Source: Thermoactinomycetaceae bacterium
Lineage (GTDB): Bacteria > Bacillota > Bacilli > Thermoactinomycetales > Thermoactinomycetaceae
Reading direction: 5' to 3'
NCBI GenBank assembly: GCA_025449475.1
Contig: JANWJM010000033.1
Location: forward strand, 1-5,772
DNA: 5,772 nucleotides
Translations under genes and position numbers: made by a program
The notes under the pieces: model-generated
Told to the model about the DNA's origin: nothing
What the model saw: the letters and a program-made list of their open reading frames with translations, nothing else
Database searches by the model: none
In this document: positions 1 to 4,770 of the stretch, in pieces
Numbering within the stretch: position 1 is the first letter of the stretch
Layout: every line of letters starts with the position of its first letter

Positions 1-7
1 AAATTGT

Positions 8-39
8 CAATAAAAAGAAGAGCAGCCAATGGCTACTCT
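8..39 (-). terminator. Rho-independent terminator of glmM
   Basis: Read on the minus strand, a 9-bp stem (AGAGTAGCC pairing with GGCTGCTCT, one G-T wobble) closes a 3-nt ATT loop at 31-39/28-30/19-27. It is followed directly by a T-rich run (TCTTTTTATT, plus positions about 9-18). The hairpin starts 21 bp past the glmM stop codon. On the plus strand no T-run follows the hairpin, so it should act only on leftward transcription. It suggests that the glmM transcript ends here and that whatever lies to the left is a separate unit. Confidence 0.85.
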
Positions 40-60
40 AGCATTTCAGGAGAAGGAGCA

Positions 61-1401
61 TCAGCCAAGTTGCTTCTGGATTACCTCCCCAATCTGTTGT
101 ACATATTGTTTTAACTTCACCTCATCAGGACCTTCTGCCATGACGCGAATAACAGGTTCTGTTCCTGATGGTCGTACAAGGACACGTCCGGTTGAACCAA
201 GCTGACCTTCGACCTTGCGAATGACCTCAGCAATCGCGGGATTCGTCTTCCAACCCTCTTTTGTTGAAACTTTTACATTGATCATGATTTGTGGATAGAG
301 TTTCATTAGTTTTTTCAAATTTGAAGCGGGTTGACCTTTTCTTTTGATGACTTGAAGCAATTGGAGAGCGGTTAATAGACCATCTCCTGTAGTGTTGTAG
401 TCAAAGAAGATGATATGACCGGATTGTTCACCACCGAGTGAATGCCCGCCTTGGCGAAGCTGTTCCATCACATATCGATCTCCCACTTTGGTTGTAACGG
501 TGTCAATGTTTAATGATTCCATTGCTTGGAAGAATCCGAAGTTGCTTAGAACCGTTACAACAATGGTGTTGTTTTTTAATTTTCCATTCTCTTTGAGGTA
601 AGCTCCACAAATACACATAATCTGATCCCCATCAATCACTTCCCCTTGTTCATCAACGGCAATCAAGCGATCCGCATCTCCATCAAACGCAAGACCAAGA
701 TCCGCTTTGGCTGCTTTAACATGCTCTTGGAGTGCTTCTGGATGGGTTGAACCACATTTTTCGTTGATATTGGTTCCATCCGGAGTATCGAAAATCGTGG
801 TCACTTCTGCTCCTAATTGAGTGAGCAGTCGAGGTGCTAACGAGTAAGCTGCACCATTGGCTCCGTCCACCACAATTTTGAGGCCTTTGAGGTCAGTGGT
901 GATGGTCGATTGCAAATATTCCAAATAAGCGTCGGCAGCATCCAATTTTTGATGGACTCTTCCAAGATTGGATCCGGTGGGACGTGGGAGTCGGTCTTCT
1001 GTTGCTTCCAGGAATTTCTCGATTTGCGTTTCCTCTTCATCAGAGAGTTTCATTCCTTGGTGATTAAAAAATTTGATGCCATTGTCGGGAAAAGGATTAT
1101 GTGAAGCGGAGATCATTACCCCTCCAGTTGCTTGGAGATGACGAGTGAGATAGGCTACACATGGTGTGCTCACAATTCCCAAATGGATCACATCGATACC
1201 CATGGAGAGAAGACCAGCCGTTAAAGCGGATTCAAGCAGCTCTCCGGAAAGGCGAGTATCACGCCCAATCACCATTTTTGGGTTCTGTACTCCTTTGGTT
1301 AATAGATAACCACCGTAGCGTCCTAATTGAAAAGCCAATTCTGGAGTGAGTTCTTGATTGGCGACGCCCCTTACACCGTCTGTACCAAAATATTTTCCCA
1401 T
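61..1401 (-). CDS. glmM: Phosphoglucosamine mutase GlmM
   Basis: GlmM converts glucosamine-6-phosphate to glucosamine-1-phosphate in the cytoplasm, the step before GlmU makes UDP-GlcNAc for peptidoglycan and teichoic acids. The 446-aa protein has the usual family length and all four hallmark sites of the alpha-D-phosphohexomutase superfamily. These are the N-terminal KYFGTDGVRG, the catalytic phosphoserine loop ISASHNP (Ser100), the Mg-binding DGDADR (Asp240, Asp242, Asp244) and the sugar-binding GGEQSGH (323-329). The C-terminal phosphate-binding loop is RPSGTEP (410-416). The serine-loop sequence and the N-terminus favour GlmM over phosphomannomutase or phosphoglucomutase. The ATG start has a GGGAGG Shine-Dalgarno six bases upstream. 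The gene stands alone, with a terminator just after it and a divergent gene before it, whereas in many Bacillota it follows cdaA and cdaR. I see no damage or missing residue. Confidence 0.97.
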   Translation of the reverse strand: MGKYFGTDGVRGVANQELTPELAFQLGRYGGYLLTKGVQNPKMVIGRDTRLSGELLESALTAGLLSMGIDVIHLGIVSTPCVAYLTRHLQATGGVMISASHNPFPDNGIKFFNHQGMKLSDEEETQIEKFLEATEDRLPRPTGSNLGRVHQKLDAADAYLEYLQSTITTDLKGLKIVVDGANGAAYSLAPRLLTQLGAEVTTIFDTPDGTNINEKCGSTHPEALQEHVKAAKADLGLAFDGDADRLIAVDEQGEVIDGDQIMCICGAYLKENGKLKNNTIVVTVLSNFGFFQAMESLNIDTVTTKVGDRYVMEQLRQGGHSLGGEQSGHIIFFDYNTTGDGLLTALQLLQVIKRKGQPASNLKKLMKLYPQIMINVKVSTKEGWKTNPAIAEVIRKVEGQLGSTGRVLVRPSGTEPVIRVMAEGPDEVKLKQYVQQIGEVIQKQLG

Positions 1402-1407
1402 GATGTT

Positions 1408-1413
1408 CCTCCC
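1408..1413 (-). promoter_or_regulatory. Ribosome binding site of glmM
   Basis: On the minus strand GGGAGG lies six bases before the glmM ATG. It is a near-consensus site and fixes the start at position 1401, where the encoded N-terminus (MGKYFGTDGVRG) also matches the family. Confidence 0.8.
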
Positions 1414-1489
1414 TATAAAATTATGTAACGAGAAAGATAATCTGGTTGGTTTTTCAAATTGAATGCTACTTTCACTCGATCCAGATTGT

Positions 1490-1498
1490 ATTTTATCA
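1490..1498 (-). promoter_or_regulatory. Candidate extended -10 promoter for glmM
   Basis: The minus strand reads TGATAAAAT, which matches the extended -10 form TGnTATAAT at all but one position. No good -35 box is present 16-18 bp upstream, which is tolerated for extended -10 promoters. Transcription would begin near position 1483 and give a leader of about 80 nt. This is a motif match only. Confidence 0.4.
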
Positions 1499-1589
1499 TA
1501 CGTCGCCGGATTCTTTCTTTTGTTTCGCTATTTCTATTTTCATAAGGAATCCCCAACACAGCCACTTACATATACCCTTGCACAAAAAG

Positions 1590-1616
1590 AAATAATCCTT
1601 CGGGTGAAGGTTGTTT
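1590..1616 (-). terminator. Terminator-like hairpin inside the divergent region
   Basis: CCTTC (1597-1601) pairs with GAAGG (1606-1610) around a 4-nt loop. The stem extends outward by six more pairs (AAATAA with TTGTTT, one wobble) if T1596 is bulged. On the minus strand the hairpin is followed by CTTTTTGTG (about 1581-1589), giving the shape of an intrinsic terminator for leftward transcription. It lies upstream of the proposed glmM promoter, so it could block read-through or antisense transcription, end a short RNA, or act as an attenuator if glmM has a more distal start. The lower stem is AT-rich, so strength is uncertain. Confidence 0.45.
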
Positions 1617-1708
1617 CAAACCCAGCTCGATTTGTAGGATCTCCAATCAAGTCGTGCAAAAAATCGATTCTTATTGAATAGAAATTATATAAAATATGGA
1701 GACAAGAA

Positions 1709-1737
1709 ATGAAAGATTCATGGTTCTTTGTTATAGT
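1709..1737 (+). promoter_or_regulatory. Candidate promoter of the five-gene operon
   Basis: An extended -10 element, TGTTATAGT (1729-1737), lies 17 bp downstream of ATGAAA (1709-1714), which matches four of six bases of the -35 consensus TTGACA. The start point would be near 1744, leaving a leader of about 34 nt before the TTG start at 1778. The spacing is ideal for the housekeeping sigma factor. This is a motif match without experimental support. Confidence 0.45.
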
Positions 1738-1764
1738 TAATGATATAGGAATCTTGAAATAAGT

Positions 1765-1771
1765 GAGGTGA
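1765..1771 (+). promoter_or_regulatory. Ribosome binding site selecting a TTG start
   Basis: GAGGTGA is an exact match to the core of the Bacillales anti-Shine-Dalgarno complement and ends six bases before TTG at 1778. No in-frame ATG or GTG occurs near it; the GTG at 1774 is out of frame. The strong site therefore makes the rare TTG start credible. Confidence 0.75.
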
Positions 1772-1777
1772 GGGTGT

Positions 1778-3484
1778 TTGTCCAACCAGCGGGTTATTCA
1801 TCAAGCCGATTTACGAACGATCGAGACCAATCTGGGGAGATTAAATCACAGTGTGGAACATGTTTATCATTATGTGATGGAATTACAGAAAAAGGTAAAA
1901 AATACGGATCAAAAGTTAGAGAAATTATCAAACGATTTCTATAATTATTTGCAAGATAAATTAAAAATGGAGCAATTGCAGTTGGCTGAAACACGGTTGA
2001 TCCGTGTTCGCCAGATGGTCGAAAAAGAATTTGGCCATTATGATGAGATTCGCCGGAGAGCTACCGGTATGATTCAAGCAGTGGAAACAGGGGTTGTCCG
2101 CGATGAGATAGTTCGGAATTCAACGGAAGAATTGATGATCGGAGCTCCGAAATATTGGCTGGCCCCTTGCTTAGTAGCACTATCTGCGTGGATATCCGAT
2201 AAAAGAGAACTGGCCGAACGGGCTTTGCAAGAAGCATTAAAGCGAGATCATGAAAAAACATCGCTTTTCTTTGCTTTGGTTACACGAAGAACGGAACGAG
2301 TCGATGCGAGTATTCAATGGTTGGAGCACTATTTTCAATTACAGGATCCATTTGCCTTAGATCGAGAAGTGATTATTTTGATTGATGCGTTTACCAATGG
2401 GATCTTTGTACCGGGAGCCCGTAAGCGATGCGAACAACAGATGGAAAGCTGGATGAACGATATTTCACAAATGGGAGGCTCCAATTTTCTCCATGATTGG
2501 GTCGAAGTCTTGCAGCAGTTTGTTCCATCCTCTCCACAAAAGAGTGACTATCCCTATCTTGAAAAACATTCTCCGTCCTGGAAACAATTGGATCAATCAA
2601 TGAGAGAAGCGAAGAGTCATGCACGGATTCTAGAATTTTTAACGCAGGTTTTTACGGGCGATCTCCAAACCGTCCAAAAAGTCAAAGATGCGGTGGATGA
2701 GATTTTGAATCGGTTGGTCACAGGATTTGATGAGGAAGAACTGTCAATTCGCGAAGAAGATCGGCGGCTCTCATTGATTATTGCTTCAGAAGGGGATCGC
2801 GAAGAAGCAGAACGGAAATTTAACCATGAAAAAGCGGCTTGGTATCAAAAGTTTCATTTTAAAGATGTGTTGAAAACACTCGTATTTTCACCTCAAGCGA
2901 TAACTGCAACCAAGGCGTCTCAACGTTTTGCGATTGCATTTTGTAAGGATTGGATCAAACAAGCATATCAGGATTTTACCGCTGGCAACCGGAAACGCTT
3001 TCCCACAGAAGTGACGCTAAAGATTCAAGGATGGGAAGGAAAAACCAGAGATGGAAGCAATCAAGAGGAATTATTGTATCTATTGTTCGACTATATCGAA
3101 AAGCAAGCCTTGAAAAGCAAATCTTATACCAAAATTAAAACAAAACACTACTTGATTGCAACGATTAGTGGGTGCATCTCGCTCATAGGATTGGGGTTAT
3201 CTTTTTTCTTTCCAATCGGATTCTTGCTCTTTTTACTTGGATTGATTGGTCCTGCTTGGTTGTTTATCACCTGGATGCGTTCCAAACGCTACTATCAGCG
3301 TCATATTAAACAAATGAAAGAGGATGCAAAAAATAAATTACTTGCTTGTTTAGCAGAAGTGGTGGACTGGCGGCGTGAATATGAGAAAGAAGACAAAAAA
3401 TCGGAAGAAGTGGTTGACTATCTGGCGAATATTCAGAAAGAGCAGTATATGCAGTCTGCTTATGATAAAGTGCGTGCATTTTAA
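1778..3484 (+). CDS. Membrane-anchored helical/coiled-coil protein, unknown family
   Basis: I do not recognise a named family in this 568-aa protein. Residues about 15-90 look like a long charged helix or coiled coil. Residues about 120-310 are helix-rich and recall helical-repeat folds, with a distinctive stretch from LFFALVTRR (163-171) through WLEHYF and QDPFALDRE (189-197) to LIDAFTNGIF (201-210). A very acidic and charged segment follows (about 315-355). A second compact region contains RFAIAFCKDWIKQAY (383-397) and IQGWEGKTRDGSN (416-428). Two hydrophobic spans, about 458-478 and 480-500, are separated only by a proline turn and form a likely membrane hairpin. The last 68 residues are again charged and helical. 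There is no signal peptide, so both large soluble parts should face the cytoplasm. It is the first gene of the operon; its TTG start is set by a strong GAGGTGA site. A scaffold or membrane anchor for the AAA+ ATPase encoded downstream is plausible but inferred. Confidence 0.85.
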   Translation: MSNQRVIHQADLRTIETNLGRLNHSVEHVYHYVMELQKKVKNTDQKLEKLSNDFYNYLQDKLKMEQLQLAETRLIRVRQMVEKEFGHYDEIRRRATGMIQAVETGVVRDEIVRNSTEELMIGAPKYWLAPCLVALSAWISDKRELAERALQEALKRDHEKTSLFFALVTRRTERVDASIQWLEHYFQLQDPFALDREVIILIDAFTNGIFVPGARKRCEQQMESWMNDISQMGGSNFLHDWVEVLQQFVPSSPQKSDYPYLEKHSPSWKQLDQSMREAKSHARILEFLTQVFTGDLQTVQKVKDAVDEILNRLVTGFDEEELSIREEDRRLSLIIASEGDREEAERKFNHEKAAWYQKFHFKDVLKTLVFSPQAITATKASQRFAIAFCKDWIKQAYQDFTAGNRKRFPTEVTLKIQGWEGKTRDGSNQEELLYLLFDYIEKQALKSKSYTKIKTKHYLIATISGCISLIGLGLSFFFPIGFLLFLLGLIGPAWLFITWMRSKRYYQRHIKQMKEDAKNKLLACLAEVVDWRREYEKEDKKSEEVVDYLANIQKEQYMQSAYDKVRAF

Positions 3485-3489
3485 TGGAG

Positions 3490-3494
3490 AGGAG
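3490..3494 (+). promoter_or_regulatory. Ribosome binding site of the 157-aa gene
   Basis: AGGAG lies eight bases before ATG at 3503. An in-frame GTG at 3494 overlaps this site and so cannot use it, which decides for the downstream ATG. Confidence 0.75.
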
Positions 3495-3502
3495 TGAGGG
3501 AT

Positions 3503-3976
3503 ATGCCGCGTCCATTGTTTCACAAGAATAAAAAGGTTCAAGTAGAATCATCGACTCCGACGAAACAGACTCATGATGGGCGGCTTTCCGCATCACTGGA
3601 TGAACGTTTGCGCCAAAAACGATCATCTACTTATCTCGATACACTTAACCAATTGGATACAGGGGAGAAAGTGATCAGTCAGGCAAGATTCAAACAAATC
3701 ATGGATGCAATCAAAGAGGAGTTTGCGGATATTCCCGATTCTGCTTTGCCGATCGGAATTGTAGCAACGTGTTATTTGGGTGATCCATATGAAGTTCATA
3801 CGATCGATCTAGAAACCCATATGATTCAGCACTACAAAGTTTCAGAACCTCTTCCGGCAATGCTTGAACAGGCACGCAGCATTGCGCTGCATCCTAGTTA
3901 TGCATATATAGAAGTCTACGCAGATGGAATGCGAGCCATTGATAAAAACGGTGAGGTAGCGGTCATAAAAGAATAA
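3503..3976 (+). CDS. Conserved-looking hypothetical protein, 157 aa
   Basis: No family is recognised. The first 40 or so residues are basic and low in hydrophobics (PRPLFHKNKK near the start), probably a flexible tail. Residues about 45-80 look helical (YLDTLNQL, then RFKQIMDAIKEEF). Residues about 83-155 look like a small alpha/beta domain: a hydrophobic strand IGIVATCYLG (84-93), TIDL and MIQHYKV, a helix MLEQARSIAL (120-129), then YAYIEVYADGMRAI (133-146) and a terminal strand VAVI. There is no membrane span or obvious catalytic motif. The gene begins 18 bp after the 568-aa gene and ends within the ribosome binding site of the next one, so it is surely co-transcribed. Its compact single domain with a tail suits an adaptor or binding protein, but that is a guess. 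Confidence 0.85.
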   Translation: MPRPLFHKNKKVQVESSTPTKQTHDGRLSASLDERLRQKRSSTYLDTLNQLDTGEKVISQARFKQIMDAIKEEFADIPDSALPIGIVATCYLGDPYEVHTIDLETHMIQHYKVSEPLPAMLEQARSIALHPSYAYIEVYADGMRAIDKNGEVAVIKE

Positions 3977-3982
3977 AAGGAG
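3976..3982 (+). promoter_or_regulatory. Ribosome binding site selecting a GTG start
   Basis: AAAGGAG overlaps the TAA stop of the preceding gene and lies nine bases before GTG at 3992. The nearer ATG at 3985 opens a frame that stops after about two dozen codons, so GTG at 3992 is the better start. Confidence 0.65.
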
Positions 3983-3991
3983 TGATGAACA

Positions 3992-4204
3992 GTGTCACAT
4001 TCATCCGAAAATGGAACTGGCTTTCGACCCATTCGCAGAGGACAAGTAATCGATGAAATCGAAGAAGTTGAGAGCGAGCAAGCCGAATCTTCCTCCACCG
4101 CGTTTACCCGTCGGAAAGTCGAACAGACTTCAAAATCCTCCATCTTTCCGAGTTGGGATCTGCTACCTCCCAAAACAATCATTCGAAGAAAGGGACAATT
4201 ATGA
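3992..4204 (+). CDS. Small charged protein, 70 aa, unknown
   Basis: This is a small protein of no recognised family. The N-terminal part is polar, the middle is strongly acidic and serine-rich (DEIEEVESEQAESSS, 21-35), and the C-terminal part is basic with a short hydrophobic patch around SWDLLPPKTIIRRK. No membrane span or cysteine pair is visible, and much of it is probably disordered. It is supported as a real gene by its good ribosome binding site, its position on the operon strand, and the exact ATGA overlap of its stop with the next start (TGA 4202-4204 over ATG 4201-4203), which suggests translational coupling. It may be an adaptor, a linker peptide or a substrate of the downstream ATPase; nothing in the sequence decides between these. 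Confidence is lower because the protein is short and biased in composition. Confidence 0.65.
   Translation: MSHSSENGTGFRPIRRGQVIDEIEEVESEQAESSSTAFTRRKVEQTSKSSIFPSWDLLPPKTIIRRKGQL
4189..4195 (+). promoter_or_regulatory. Ribosome binding site of the 181-aa gene
   Basis: AAAGGGA lies five bases before ATG at 4201, inside the end of the preceding small gene. It favours this ATG over the in-frame TTG at 4153, which has no comparable site. Confidence 0.6.
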
Positions 4205-4746
4205 ATCAACCGCCTACTTCCTATGCAGAGTGGGTCAAATATTTTGACCGATTGAAAGAGTCTAACGAAAAAGAAGAAGAACTTCTTCAGATTATGTATC
4301 AAGGGAAAATTGATTGGGTCCCTGGGGTAGCAGAACGGTTTATTAAACAAGTAAAATCAGTGGTGGATAAGCGGTTTGATGATTCAACCAAAAAATTACG
4401 ACGCGATCTTGCCTATGCCAAAGGTCAAGAACATCTACTTGTACCTGCACTGATTGCGGAACGGAAGCGGTCAGAATTTGTTGTGCGTCTTGTCCAATTG
4501 CCCGCAATTCCCAATGAAATGAAAAAAAACTTTCTTACAGCAATTGATGATGCCATTCAAAAGTTACAAGATAGCTTGGAATCCAGTGCGAGAAAAAATG
4601 ATCCCACGGGAAAACTCTATAGTGTTGTTCGAAATAATCCCGTTACGGTTCCAATTCCAACAATTGAAATTGAAGAGAAGAAAGAGACGAATTCGTCAAC
4701 AAGCTTTTTTACTCAGTTGATCCGAAAATTAAAAGGAAAAAAATAA
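4201..4746 (+). CDS. Helical hypothetical protein with basic C-terminal tail, 181 aa
   Basis: No family is recognised. Residues about 8-130 look almost wholly alpha-helical and highly charged: SYAEWVKYFDRLKE, then a break at KIDWVPGVAERF (36-47), long helices through KKLRRDLAYAKG and LLVPALIAERKRSEFVVRLVQL (79-100), and AIDDAIQKLQDSLES. A proline-rich stretch, VTVPIPTIEIEE (148-159), links to a polar spacer. The protein ends in a basic amphipathic segment, SFFTQLIRKLKGKK (168-181), of the kind that can lie on a membrane or bind a partner. There is no catalytic motif and no true transmembrane span. It overlaps the small gene before it by four bases and is followed 24 bp later by the AAA+ ATPase, so it is a strong candidate partner of that enzyme. 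The partner role is inferred from position only. Confidence 0.85.
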   Translation: MNQPPTSYAEWVKYFDRLKESNEKEEELLQIMYQGKIDWVPGVAERFIKQVKSVVDKRFDDSTKKLRRDLAYAKGQEHLLVPALIAERKRSEFVVRLVQLPAIPNEMKKNFLTAIDDAIQKLQDSLESSARKNDPTGKLYSVVRNNPVTVPIPTIEIEEKKETNSSTSFFTQLIRKLKGKK

Positions 4747-4760
4747 AGAAAAGCGAGAAT

Positions 4761-4768
4761 AGGAAGGG
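4761..4768 (+). promoter_or_regulatory. Ribosome binding site of the AAA+ ATPase gene
   Basis: AGGAAGGG precedes ATG at 4771. Further in-frame ATG codons at 4777 (codon 3) and 4786 (codon 6) could also be served. The first is kept, but the start is uncertain by up to five residues. Confidence 0.5.
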
Positions 4769-4770
4769 TC

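Larger units (their letters stand above)
1402..1777. other. Divergent intergenic region, 376 bp
   Basis: This gap separates leftward glmM from the rightward operon. It holds a candidate extended -10 promoter for each direction (1490-1498 minus; 1709-1737 plus), the two ribosome binding sites, and a bulged hairpin with a T-run on its minus-strand exit (1590-1616). Short reading frames cross it on both strands, but none has a convincing start signal or recognisable protein. I recognise no known riboswitch, tRNA or glmS-type ribozyme. The middle part (about 1500-1700) has no other feature that I can name. Confidence 0.6.

Noticed and set aside
837..1349. Small open frames overlapping glmM in other frames, on both strands
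   Set aside because: They lie wholly inside an intact, fully recognisable glmM, have no recognisable product and no convincing ribosome binding site.
1402..1777. glmS-type ribozyme or other amino-sugar riboswitch upstream of glmM
   Set aside because: The glmS ribozyme sits upstream of glmS, not glmM, and I see no matching conserved core; the one clear hairpin is a simple stem-loop.
1463..1785. Short open frames of 72 aa (plus) and 81 aa (minus) in the divergent intergenic region
   Set aside because: They overlap each other on opposite strands, lack good start signals, have gene-unlike composition, and the minus one would cover the operon's promoter and ribosome binding site.
1794..2624. Minus-strand open frames inside the 568-aa gene
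   Set aside because: They are antisense shadows of a long coding region with a strong start signal; no recognisable protein.
3494..3502. GTG at 3494 as the start of the 157-aa gene, adding 3 residues
   Set aside because: It overlaps the AGGAG ribosome binding site, which is correctly spaced for ATG at 3503.
3306..3626. 106-aa and 63-aa minus-strand frames across the junction of the first two operon genes
   Set aside because: They are antisense to two well-supported genes and have no sensible start context; the hydrophobic look comes from the complement of Lys/Glu-rich coding sequence.
4153..4200. TTG at 4153 as the start of the 181-aa gene, adding 16 residues
   Set aside because: No Shine-Dalgarno precedes it, whereas ATG at 4201 has AAAGGGA and overlaps the preceding stop in the classic ATGA manner.
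3916..4350. 144-aa minus-strand frame over the small 70-aa gene
   Set aside because: Considered because it is longer than the 70-aa gene it opposes. Rejected because it cuts across three operon genes, its Phe/Ser runs are the complement of Lys/Glu codons, and the plus-strand gene has a ribosome binding site and an ATGA overlap.
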